Below, piece by piece: positions 6,577-11,908 of a stretch of 11,908 nt of DNA. A program made the position numbers and the translations under genes. The notes beneath the pieces are model-generated. The model was not told the DNA's origin and did not search any database. It saw nothing but the letters and a program-made list of their open reading frames with translations. How positions within the stretch are numbered: the stretch's first letter is position 1; every line of letters starts with the position of its first letter. This DNA is from an uncultured Flavobacteriia bacterium (lineage in GTDB: Bacteria; Bacteroidota; Bacteroidia; Flavobacteriales_D; Crocinitomicaceae). Location: the NCBI GenBank assembly GCA_903930085.1, contig CAIYXD010000048.1:1-11908 (forward strand). Direction: 5' to 3'.

Positions 6577-6584
6577 TAACTTTG
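6577..6584 (+). promoter_or_regulatory. Candidate Bacteroidota -7 promoter box before secY
   Basis: TAACTTTG fits the TAnnTTTG -7 consensus of the Bacteroidota primary sigma factor. It lies in the rplO-secY spacer, 16 nt from the secY ATG, which would give a start of transcription near 6589 and a leader of about 12 nt. The upstream -33 element is weak: the nearest TTG (6560-6562) is 14 nt away, where about 17-23 is expected. The box and the bases after it closely resemble those before carA, which supports function. It would act as an internal promoter within a longer operon. Confidence 0.45.
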
Positions 6585-6600
6585 CCAACATTTTTTTAAA

Positions 6601-7947
6601 ATGAAACGTTTTATACAAAATATTAAAAACATCTGGAAAGTTGAAGAATTAAGAAAAAGAATCCTTTTGACTCTTGGCTTAATTCTCATTTACCGTGTAG
6701 GTTCGTTCGTTATTTTACCTGGTGTAAATTACACTGCGTTAATGAATGCTAAAGCAAGTGGTGGTCAGAATACCCTGGAGACATTATTGTCTCTGTTTTC
6801 GGGTGGAGGATTTACAAATGCTTCGGTTATGGCACTAGGAATAATGCCGTACATTAGCGCTTCCATAATTATGCAATTGTTAGGCATGGCTGTTCCAGCT
6901 GTTCAAAAAATGCAGAATGAAGGAGAGTCCGGAAGAAAGCGAATTAATAACTTCACGAGAATACTTACCATAGTTATTTGTGCACTTCAGGCACCAAGTT
7001 ACCTTACCCTGTATGTTGAATCTAAAGGTGCTATGCCTCCTGATGCTTCAACATTTTGGTGGATTCAAACAATTCTTGTTTTAATAGCAGGATCTATGTT
7101 TGCAGTTTGGCTTGGTGAACGAATCACAGATAAAGGGATTGGAAATGGTATTTCTCTGCTAATCACAGTAGGAATTTTAGCAAGACTTCCAGAAGCCTTT
7201 ACAGCAGAGTTTGGTTTTGCAGTAGGTTCGGGTAACTTGATTAAAATTGTGCTTGAAATAGTAGCATTCATGCTTGTTGTAATGGGAACAATTTTAATTG
7301 TTCAAGGCGTTCGAAAGATCCCACTAAACACAGCAAAACGTGTTGTGGGTGCTAGAGCAGTTGACGAGCAGGGAGCAAGAAACTATTTGCCTATTAAAGT
7401 AAATGCTAGCGGTGTTATGCCGATTATATTTGCTCAGGCAATCATGACAATTCCAGTAATGTTATTTGCTGGTGCTGCTGCAGAAGGTGGAAGTTTTATC
7501 ACAAGAACACTTGGGGATATTTACGGTGTAAGCTACAATGTTCTTTTAGGCGTATTAATAATCGTGTTTACTTATTTCTACACGGCTATAATGATTAACC
7601 CAAGAAAAATTGCTGATGATCTTAAAAGAAGCGGTGGTTTTATTCCTGGAGTTCGCCCAGGCGAGGAAACGGCTGAATACATAGATTCACTTGTTTCAAG
7701 AATAACGTTCCCAGGTTCTTTGTTCTTAGCGATAATAGCTATTTTACCTGCGATCGCCAAAATTGCCGGTGTGAATGATGCTTTTGCAATGTTCTTTGGT
7801 GGAACATCACTTTTAATTATGGTAGGGGTTGTCTTAGACACTTTACAACAAATAGAATCGTATTTGTTAAATCGACATATGGATGGTTTAATGGAAGGTA
7901 CGCGTGTAAAGGGAAGACGAACTGCAAATGAATTATCCGGGTTTTAA
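6601..7947 (+). CDS. secY: Protein translocase subunit SecY
   Basis: SecY is the inner-membrane channel of the Sec translocon, which passes or inserts nascent proteins with SecE/SecG and SecA or the ribosome. The 448 residues give ten hydrophobic segments at about 20-40, 73-97, 119-139, 153-173, 182-197, 213-236, 269-292, 309-332, 370-392 and 395-415. Family signatures include ALGIMPYISASIIMQLL (78-94), LGERITDKGIGNGIS (171-185), a cytosolic loop before TM7 with NYLPIKVNASGVMP (261-274), and NPRKIADDLKRSGGFIPGVRPG (333-354), the ribosome/SecA-binding loop before TM9. Length is normal. It lies 25 nt after rplO and only 2 nt before infA; map and adk, which follow secY in some other bacteria, are absent. 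Confidence 0.98.
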   Translation: MKRFIQNIKNIWKVEELRKRILLTLGLILIYRVGSFVILPGVNYTALMNAKASGGQNTLETLLSLFSGGGFTNASVMALGIMPYISASIIMQLLGMAVPAVQKMQNEGESGRKRINNFTRILTIVICALQAPSYLTLYVESKGAMPPDASTFWWIQTILVLIAGSMFAVWLGERITDKGIGNGISLLITVGILARLPEAFTAEFGFAVGSGNLIKIVLEIVAFMLVVMGTILIVQGVRKIPLNTAKRVVGARAVDEQGARNYLPIKVNASGVMPIIFAQAIMTIPVMLFAGAAAEGGSFITRTLGDIYGVSYNVLLGVLIIVFTYFYTAIMINPRKIADDLKRSGGFIPGVRPGEETAEYIDSLVSRITFPGSLFLAIIAILPAIAKIAGVNDAFAMFFGGTSLLIMVGVVLDTLQQIESYLLNRHMDGLMEGTRVKGRRTANELSGF

Positions 7948-7949
7948 AT

Positions 7950-8168
7950 ATGGCAAAACAAGCATCAATTGAGCAGGACGGTGTAATCATAGAAGCACTT
8001 TCGAACGCTATGTTTCGTGTAGAGCTTGAAAATGGTCATATTTTGACAGCACACATATCAGGAAAAATGAGAATGTTCTACATTAAAATTCTTCCTGGTG
8101 ATAGAGTAAAGGTAGAGATGTCTCCTTATGATTTGACAAAAGGGAGAATATCTTTCAGATATAAATAG
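7950..8168 (+). CDS. infA: Translation initiation factor IF-1
   Basis: IF-1 binds the 30S A site and helps IF-2 and IF-3 select the initiator tRNA. The 72-residue protein is a single S1-type OB-fold, starting MAKQASIEQDGVIIEALSNA. It has FRVELENGHILTAHISGKMR (about residues 22-41) and LPGDRVKVEMSPYDLTKGRISFRYK at the end. Length is exactly that of the family. The N-terminal MAKQxxIEQDG is typical of Bacteroidota. It lies 2 nt after the secY stop, which suggests translational coupling. The bases before its ATG carry no Shine-Dalgarno. Confidence 0.98.
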   Translation: MAKQASIEQDGVIIEALSNAMFRVELENGHILTAHISGKMRMFYIKILPGDRVKVEMSPYDLTKGRISFRYK

Positions 8169-8194
8169 GATAGTACCTAAAATACAAAGAAAAG

Positions 8195-8311
8195 ATGAAA
8201 GTTAGAGCATCAGTTAAAAAACGATCTGCAGATTGCAAAATCGTTAAGAGAAAAGGAAGAGTTTATGTGATTAATAAGAAGAATCCAAAACTTAAACAAA
8301 GACAAGGGTAA
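8195..8311 (+). CDS. rpmJ: 50S ribosomal protein L36 (bL36), zinc-free form
   Basis: A short reading frame from ATG at 8195 to TAA at 8309-8311 gives 38 residues, MKVRASVKKRSADCKIVKRK then GRVYVINKKNPKLKQRQG. This is L36, the smallest 50S protein, which holds 23S helices together near the stalk base. The zinc-binding form has three Cys and one His; here only Cys14 remains, and the other positions are Ser/Asn/Lys-type, so this is the cysteine-poor form. Length (37-38) and the KQRQG end are typical. It lies 26 nt after infA and 11 nt before rpsM, the usual place. Confidence 0.97.
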   Translation: MKVRASVKKRSADCKIVKRKGRVYVINKKNPKLKQRQG

Positions 8312-8322
8312 TAGTATAGATT

Positions 8323-8697
8323 ATGGCACGTATAGCAGGTATAGATTTACCAAAAAACAAAAGAGGTGTAATCGGTTTGACTTACATTTTCGGAATCGGA
8401 AAGAGCACTTCAAGTAAAATATTGAAGGATAATGGAATTGATGAAAACATCAAAGTTCTAGATTGGAATGATGACCATTTAGCAGCTATCCGAAATTCAA
8501 TCAATGAAATCAAAACAGAAGGTCAACTTCGTTCTGAAATTCAATTAAACATCAAGCGTTTGATGGATATTGGTTGTCAAAGAGGAATTCGTCACCGTTC
8601 TGGTTTACCATTAAGAGGTCAACGCACGAAAAACAATTCTCGTACGAGAAAAGGTAGAAGAAAAACAGTTGCTAATAAGAAAAAAGCAACTAAATAA
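8323..8697 (+). CDS. rpsM: 30S ribosomal protein S13 (uS13)
   Basis: S13 is in the 30S head, forms bridges to 50S L5 and 23S rRNA, and its C-terminal tail reaches the P-site tRNA. The 124 residues begin MARIAGIDLPKNKRGVIGLTYI and include a helix-two-turn-helix region (about 14-48, with IFGIGKSTSSKIL). The tail carries GIRHRSGLPLRGQRTKNNSR (88-107), then a Lys/Arg-rich end. Length is normal. It opens the alpha block (rpsM-rpsK-rpsD-rpoA-rplQ). Unlike the rest of the cluster it is followed by a 100-nt spacer that has hairpin potential. Confidence 0.98.
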   Translation: MARIAGIDLPKNKRGVIGLTYIFGIGKSTSSKILKDNGIDENIKVLDWNDDHLAAIRNSINEIKTEGQLRSEIQLNIKRLMDIGCQRGIRHRSGLPLRGQRTKNNSRTRKGRRKTVANKKKATK

Positions 8698-8797
8698 GAA
8701 AACGCATAACGTTTTATTAGATAGAGAGTTAGCGTATTTAAGCGTTACGATTGATCAAGTGAAAAGTTAGTGCATCTTACTTAAATTAAAATAAATA
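8698..8797 (+). other. rpsM-rpsK spacer with possible RNA hairpin
   Basis: The 100-nt spacer holds no reading frame I would call. A 6-bp perfect hairpin AAAACG/CGTTTT (8699-8704 with 8710-8715, loop CATAA) begins one base after the rpsM stop codon. Its arms can pair differently: AACGC (8701-8705) with GCGTT (8742-8746), or TAACG (8707-8711) with CGTTA (8743-8747). A second, weaker stem is possible at 8764-8782. The first hairpin is not followed by a T run, so a classical terminator is unlikely. No TAnnTTTG promoter box is present. It may be a weak attenuation, processing or regulatory site, but is also compatible with chance. Confidence 0.35.
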
Positions 8798-9184
8798 ATG
8801 GCAAAGTCAAATCAAAAAAAGAAGAAGATCGTCAAAGTTGAGGCTGTTGGTGAAGCGCACATTCAAGCTACCTTCAATAACATCATTATCTCTTTGACTA
8901 ACAATGCAGGTCAAGTAATATCTTGGTCATCAGCAGGAAAAATGGGCTTTAAAGGTTCTAAAAAGAACACTCCTTATGCTGCACAAGTTTCCGCAGAGGA
9001 CGCAGCAAAAGAAGCACATGACTTCGGATTACGTAAAGTAAAAGTTTTCGTTAAAGGACCAGGAGCAGGACGAGAGTCTGCAATCCGTTCTTTACACAAT
9101 GCAGGAATTGAAGTTACCGAAATCGTTGACGTTACTCCACTTCCACACAACGGGTGTCGTCCGCCAAAAAGACGTAGAGTTTAG
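8798..9184 (+). CDS. rpsK: 30S ribosomal protein S11 (uS11)
   Basis: S11 is on the 30S platform, near the E site and the mRNA exit, partnered with S6/S18 and S7. The 128 residues begin with a basic arm MAKSNQKKKKIVKVEAVGEA and have HIQATFNNIIISLTNNAG (21-38), ISWSSAGKMGFKGSKKNTPY (41-60), VKVFVKGPGAGRESAIRSLH (81-100) and the C-terminal DVTPLPHNGCRPPKRRRV. These are all standard S11 signatures; the length is normal. The conserved Asn-Gly (118-119) in the C-terminus is the site where an isoaspartate forms in E. coli S11; whether this happens here is unknown. Confidence 0.98.
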   Translation: MAKSNQKKKKIVKVEAVGEAHIQATFNNIIISLTNNAGQVISWSSAGKMGFKGSKKNTPYAAQVSAEDAAKEAHDFGLRKVKVFVKGPGAGRESAIRSLHNAGIEVTEIVDVTPLPHNGCRPPKRRRV

Positions 9185-9198
9185 TAATTTAATTAATA

Positions 9199-9250
9199 AA
9201 AAGAGCAATTCGATTATCGAAGGAAAGCCTTAATTCATAGTCGCTCTTTT
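9199..9250 (+). other. Candidate structured RNA leader of rpsD
   Basis: The 79-nt spacer before rpsD holds a perfect 8-bp stem AAAAGAGC (9199-9206) with GCTCTTTT (9243-9250). The 36-nt interior can fold into a junction: AATT (9207-9210) with AATT (9232-9235), CGA/TCG (9211-9213 with 9217-9219, loop TTA), and AAGG/CCTT (9220-9223 with 9228-9231, loop AAAG). This leaves an unpaired 7-nt bulge at 9236-9242. The right arm ends 13 nt before the rpsD ATG. S4, the product of rpsD, represses its operon by binding a leader RNA in other bacteria, so an autoregulatory site is a reasonable guess. The short A/T-rich inner stems could be chance; a terminator role is less likely, because the stem encloses a large interior and is followed by AAATAAATC. 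Confidence 0.4.
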
Positions 9251-9263
9251 AAATAAATCAAAA

Positions 9264-9872
9264 ATGGCAAGATATACAGGTCCAAAATCAAAAATCGCAC
9301 GTCGTTTCAGAGATCCAATCTTTGGCCCAGACAAAGCGTTAGACAGAAGAGCTTACGGTCCGGGACAACATGGTCCCAACAAAAGACGTGGTGGAAAACA
9401 GTCTGAGTATTCAATCCAATTAGGAGAGAAACAAAAAGCTAAATATACTTACGGAATTTTAGAACGTCAGTTCTCTAATTTGTTCGAAAAAGCTTCACGT
9501 ATGAAAGGTATTACAGGTGAAAACTTGTTGCAATTATGTGAATCAAGATTGGACAACACCGTATTTAGATTAGGAGTTGCTCCTACAAGGAGTGCAGCAC
9601 GTCAGTTAGTATCACACCGTCACATTACAGTGAATGGGGAATTGGTAAATATACCTTCTTACTCTTTAAAAATTGGTGATGTTGTGGGTGTTCGTGAGAA
9701 ATCAAAATCACTCGAAACAATTTCTTCTTCCTTGTCAACAAGCAAAAAGAAATACGATTGGTTAGATTGGAACGCTTCCGAAATGGCAGGTAAAATGTTG
9801 AGTATCCCTTCAAGAGATATGATTCCTGAAAACATAAAAGAGCAGTTAATAGTCGAATTATATTCTAAATAA
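9264..9872 (+). CDS. rpsD: 30S ribosomal protein S4 (uS4), zinc-free form
   Basis: S4 is a primary 16S rRNA-binding protein that nucleates assembly of the 30S body, and in E. coli it represses the alpha operon. The 202 residues begin MARYTGPKSKIARRFRDPIF and carry AYGPGQHGPNKRRGGKQSEYS (about 30-50). The S4 RNA-binding domain spans about 92-152 (CESRLDNTVFRLGVAPTRSA, RQLVSHRHITVNG). The C-terminus ends ENIKEQLIVELYSK. The N-terminal zinc-knuckle cysteines of some S4 proteins are absent; the only Cys is Cys92. Length matches the family. It follows a 79-nt spacer with RNA-folding potential and is 15 nt from rpoA. Confidence 0.98.
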   Translation: MARYTGPKSKIARRFRDPIFGPDKALDRRAYGPGQHGPNKRRGGKQSEYSIQLGEKQKAKYTYGILERQFSNLFEKASRMKGITGENLLQLCESRLDNTVFRLGVAPTRSAARQLVSHRHITVNGELVNIPSYSLKIGDVVGVREKSKSLETISSSLSTSKKKYDWLDWNASEMAGKMLSIPSRDMIPENIKEQLIVELYSK

Positions 9873-9887
9873 TAAATAAGCATTAAC

Positions 9888-10880
9888 ATGGCAATTCTAG
9901 ACTTCCAAAAGCCTGACAAGGTTATCATGATTCAGTCCGATGAGCATCACGGACAGTTTGAATTCCGCCCGCTTGAGCCTGGTTACGGTATCACAGTTGG
10001 AAATTCATTACGACGTATTTTGCTTTCTTCTTTAGAAGGATTCGCGATTTCATCTGTTCGTATTGAAGGTGCAGATCATGAATTTACTACAATTAAAGGT
10101 GTAGTAGAAGATGTAACAGAAATTATACTAAACTTGAAGCAAGTTCGATTTAAACAACAAATTGAAGGGACGGATAGTGAAACTGTAGTTATTTCTGTAT
10201 CTGGGCAAGATAAATTAACAGCAGGTGATATAGGTAAATTTACATCTGCTTTTCAAGTTCTTAATTCAGATTTAGTTATCTGTAATATGGATGCTTCAGT
10301 AAAATTAGAAATTGAATTGACAATTACTAAAGGTCGTGGTTACGTTCCTGCTGAAGAAAACAAAATTAGTGGTGTGCCTTTCGGAACAATTTTTATTGAT
10401 TCTATTTATACACCTATTAAGAATGTTAAGTATGCGATTGAAAACTATCGTGTTGAACAAAAAACGGATTACGAAAAGTTAGTTCTAGATATAACTTCTG
10501 ATGGATCAGTTCATCCAAAAGAGGCATTAAAGGAAGCAGCTAAGATTTTGATTCACCATTTCATGTTGTTCTCAGATGAGAGAATTACCTTGGACAGTGA
10601 AGTGAAAGCTGAAACTGAAGAATTTGACGAAACTTCGTTGCACATGCGTCAATTGTTGAAAACAAAGCTAGTAGACATGGATTTATCTGTAAGAGCATTG
10701 AATTGCTTGAAAGCAGCGGATGTAGAAACACTTGGTGATTTAGTTTCTTATAACAAAAATGACCTTTTGAAATTCAGAAATTTTGGTAAGAAATCTCTTA
10801 CTGAATTGGAAGACCTTGTAGATAATAAAGGACTTACTTTTGGAATGAATGTTTCTAAGTATAAATTAGATAAAGATTAG
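9888..10880 (+). CDS. rpoA: DNA-directed RNA polymerase subunit alpha
   Basis: The alpha subunit dimerises to start RNA polymerase assembly and its C-terminal domain touches UP elements and activators. The 330 residues give the N-terminal assembly domain (about 1-235), with FEFRPLEPGYGITVGNSLRR (25-43), LLSSLEGFAISSVRIEG (45-61) and KGVVEDVTEIILNLK (70-84). An acidic linker (about 237-250, AETEEFDET) leads to the C-terminal domain (about 250-330), with LSVRALNCLKAADVETLGDL (266-285) and FGKKSLTELEDL (299-310). Arg269 corresponds to the DNA-contacting Arg265 of E. coli. Length is normal. Position between rpsD and rplQ is the classic alpha-operon order. Confidence 0.98.
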   Translation: MAILDFQKPDKVIMIQSDEHHGQFEFRPLEPGYGITVGNSLRRILLSSLEGFAISSVRIEGADHEFTTIKGVVEDVTEIILNLKQVRFKQQIEGTDSETVVISVSGQDKLTAGDIGKFTSAFQVLNSDLVICNMDASVKLEIELTITKGRGYVPAEENKISGVPFGTIFIDSIYTPIKNVKYAIENYRVEQKTDYEKLVLDITSDGSVHPKEALKEAAKILIHHFMLFSDERITLDSEVKAETEEFDETSLHMRQLLKTKLVDMDLSVRALNCLKAADVETLGDLVSYNKNDLLKFRNFGKKSLTELEDLVDNKGLTFGMNVSKYKLDKD

Positions 10881-10900
10881 GAATCGAATAATATTTTGAG

Positions 10901-11458
10901 ATGAGACACGGTAATAAAGTAAATAAATTAGGTAGAAAATCAGCGCATAGAAAAGCAATGCTATCTAATATGGCTTGTTCTCTTATTCAGCATAAAAGCA
11001 TCAACACTACTTTAGCGAAAGCAAAAGCGTTGAGAGGATACGTAGAGCCATTGTTAACCAAGTCTAAAACAGATTCAACTCACTCGAGAAGAACTGTATT
11101 TAGTTACTTGCAAAACAAAGAAATAGTTTCTGAATTGTTCAGAGATGTAGCTCCAAAAATTGCTACAAGAGACGGAGGTTACACACGAATAATCAGAACT
11201 GGTTATCGTTTGGGTGACAACGCTGAAATGTGCATGATTGAATTGGTTGATTTCAATGCTATCTACACAAATGAAAAAGCGAAGAAAACAACGCGCCGTT
11301 CTAAGCGTGCTGGTGGTAAAAAAGAAGACGAAACTACTGTTGATGATACTATTGTATCTGAAGACGTAGTGGAAAATGAAGTTGCAACCGAAACAGAAGA
11401 ACCAACAACTGAAGCAGAAGAAAATACTTCTTCCGATGAAGAGACAGAAGTGAAATAA
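10901..11458 (+). CDS. rplQ: 50S ribosomal protein L17 (bL17) with charged C-terminal tail
   Basis: L17 lies near the tunnel exit of the 50S subunit. Residues 1-124 form the normal core: MRHGNKVNKLGRKSAHRKAM, LIQHKSINTTLAKAKALRGY (28-47), and GGYTRIIRTGYRLGDNAEMC (92-111) with the family-typical IELVDFN. The protein then runs on to 185 residues, where E. coli L17 has 127. The tail is first basic (126-141, nine Lys/Arg) and then strongly acidic (142-185, 19 Asp/Glu in 44 residues, one Lys), rich in Thr/Val and probably disordered. Extended L17 proteins are common in Bacteroidota. It ends the operon and is followed 22 nt later by an intrinsic terminator. Confidence 0.97.
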   Translation: MRHGNKVNKLGRKSAHRKAMLSNMACSLIQHKSINTTLAKAKALRGYVEPLLTKSKTDSTHSRRTVFSYLQNKEIVSELFRDVAPKIATRDGGYTRIIRTGYRLGDNAEMCMIELVDFNAIYTNEKAKKTTRRSKRAGGKKEDETTVDDTIVSEDVVENEVATETEEPTTEAEENTSSDEETEVK

Positions 11459-11479
11459 TTTATTTCGATTCAAATATTT

Positions 11480-11508
11480 AAGGGTAGTGGAAACATTACC
11501 CTTTTTTT
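11480..11508 (+). terminator. Intrinsic terminator after rplQ
   Basis: A 10-bp stem AAGGGTAGTG (11480-11489) pairs with CATTACCCTT (11494-11503), with one G-T wobble, and is closed by a GAAA tetraloop. It runs directly into a 7-T tract (11502-11508). This is the strongest terminator in the window and fits the end of the S10-spc-alpha transcript, 22 nt after the rplQ stop codon. It acts on the + strand; the A content on the other side is too low to call it bidirectional. Confidence 0.9.
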
Positions 11509-11519
11509 ATGCGCAAGAG

Positions 11520-11551
11520 TTTCTTCCTTTCAAGATGAAACCCTAACTTTG
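11520..11551 (+). promoter_or_regulatory. Candidate promoter of carA
   Basis: TAACTTTG (11544-11551) matches the Bacteroidota -7 consensus TAnnTTTG. TTTC at 11520-11523 is a 3-of-4 match to the -33 TTTG, at a 20-nt spacing, which is in the expected range. Transcription would start near 11556, leaving about a 10-nt leader before the carA ATG. The promoter begins 11 nt after the terminator's T tract, exactly where a new unit should begin. Together with the terminator it separates carA from the ribosomal cluster. Confidence 0.65.
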
Positions 11552-11565
11552 TCAAAATTATTTAA

Positions 11566-11908
11566 ATGGAAAATAGATTATCCGCAGTTTTAGTTTTGGC
11601 AGATGGTACAGCCTTTCACGGTGTTGCAATAGGAAAAATTGGCACTGCGAGTGGAGAAATCGCATTCAATACCGGGATGACTGGCTACCAAGAAGTGTTT
11701 ACGGACCCTTCGTACTTTGGTCAAATTCTGATCATGACCACTGCACATATTGGAAATTATGGCGTACATGAGGATGAGATAGAATCAGAATCAATGAAAA
11801 TAGCCGGTCTAGTAACCAAAAATTTCTCCGAAATCTATTCTAGAACATCCGCAAAAGGATCATTAGAGAATTTTATGCAAGAAAGTGAAACGGTTGGAAT
11901 ATCTGACA
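11566..11908 (+). CDS. carA: Carbamoyl-phosphate synthase small subunit (glutaminase chain), N-terminal part
   Basis: CarA hydrolyses glutamine and channels ammonia to the large subunit CarB, which makes carbamoyl phosphate for pyrimidine and arginine synthesis. The window ends after 114 codons, all in the N-terminal CPSase small-chain domain. It starts MENRLSAVLVLADGTAFHGV and shows the signatures GEIAFNTGMTGYQEVFTDPSY (30-50) and FGQILIMTTAHIGNYG (51-66). The C-terminal class I glutaminase domain with the catalytic Cys is outside the window. It follows a terminator and a candidate promoter, so it is a separate unit. carA next to rplQ is familiar from other Bacteroidota genomes. The ATG is 14 nt after the -7 box, leaving room for only a short leader. 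Confidence 0.95.
   Translation, partial: MENRLSAVLVLADGTAFHGVAIGKIGTASGEIAFNTGMTGYQEVFTDPSYFGQILIMTTAHIGNYGVHEDEIESESMKIAGLVTKNFSEIYSRTSAKGSLENFMQESETVGISD

Noticed and set aside
7095..7102. TATGTTTG inside secY with TTG at 7076-7078
   Set aside because: The 16-nt spacing is slightly short, it is inside a membrane-segment coding region rich in T, and the next gene start is over 800 nt away.
9199..9250. Intrinsic terminator between rpsK and rpsD
   Set aside because: The stem encloses 36 nt and ends in only four T before AAATAAATC, so it does not have the compact GC-rich stem and T tract of a terminator; a structured leader fits better.
11075..11473. Minus-strand open frame of 132 codons opposite rplQ
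   Set aside because: Its Phe/Ser/Cys-rich sequence is simply the antisense of the Glu/Thr/Lys-rich L17 tail; no evidence for a gene.
11553..11560. Minus-strand TAnnTTTG (TAATTTTG) overlapping the carA promoter, suggesting divergent transcription
   Set aside because: No minus-strand -33 element at the right distance, and no minus-strand gene lies upstream; transcription would run into the rplQ end.
1..11908. CRISPR array, insertion sequence, tRNA, prophage or defence genes
   Set aside because: No spaced repeats, transposase, tRNA cloverleaf or accessory genes are seen; essentially all the sequence is accounted for by conserved housekeeping genes and short spacers.

Overview
This window is the major ribosomal-protein cluster of a bacterium: the 3' part of the S10 operon, a complete spc operon, a complete alpha operon, then the start of carA. 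The protein sequences point to Bacteroidota, most likely a marine or freshwater member of the Flavobacteriales; a relative of Fluviicola/Crocinitomicaceae is possible but is a guess. The signs are: the MGARKR N-terminus of L22; cysteine-poor forms of S4, S14 and L36; L17 with a long charged tail; an IF-1 that starts MAKQASIEQDG; few Shine-Dalgarno sites; AT-rich DNA; promoter boxes of the TAnnTTTG type; and carA directly after rplQ.

Layout, all on the + strand: rplB 3' end (1-72), rpsS, rplV, rpsC, rplP, rpmC, rpsQ (to 2459), rplN, rplX, rplE, rpsN, rpsH, rplF, rplR, rpsE, rpmD, rplO (to 6575), secY, infA, rpmJ (to 8311), rpsM, rpsK, rpsD, rpoA, rplQ (to 11458), a strong intrinsic terminator (11480-11508), a Bacteroidota-type promoter and the first 114 codons of carA (11566 to the window edge). 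Spacers are mostly 2-31 nt, with one 1-nt overlap (rplX/rplE). The three longer ones are rpsM-rpsK (100 nt), rpsK-rpsD (79 nt) and rplQ-carA (107 nt). No stretch over 300 nt lacks a gene.

The genes work together: they supply small- and large-subunit proteins, the SecY translocation channel that docks on the ribosome exit site, initiation factor IF-1 and the RNA polymerase alpha subunit, so one transcription unit couples ribosome, translocon and polymerase supply. CarA starts a separate unit for carbamoyl phosphate (pyrimidine and arginine synthesis).

Gene content is ordinary and I do not see a new biological system. The points worth a second look are regulatory or fine-scale: near-identical TAACTTTG promoter/leader modules before secY and carA, a compact possible three-way-junction RNA just before rpsD (S4 is the known repressor of this operon in other bacteria), a hairpin-bearing 100-nt spacer before rpsK, a lone good Shine-Dalgarno before rpsQ in a group that rarely uses them, a longer than usual S14, and a basic-then-acidic L17 tail.
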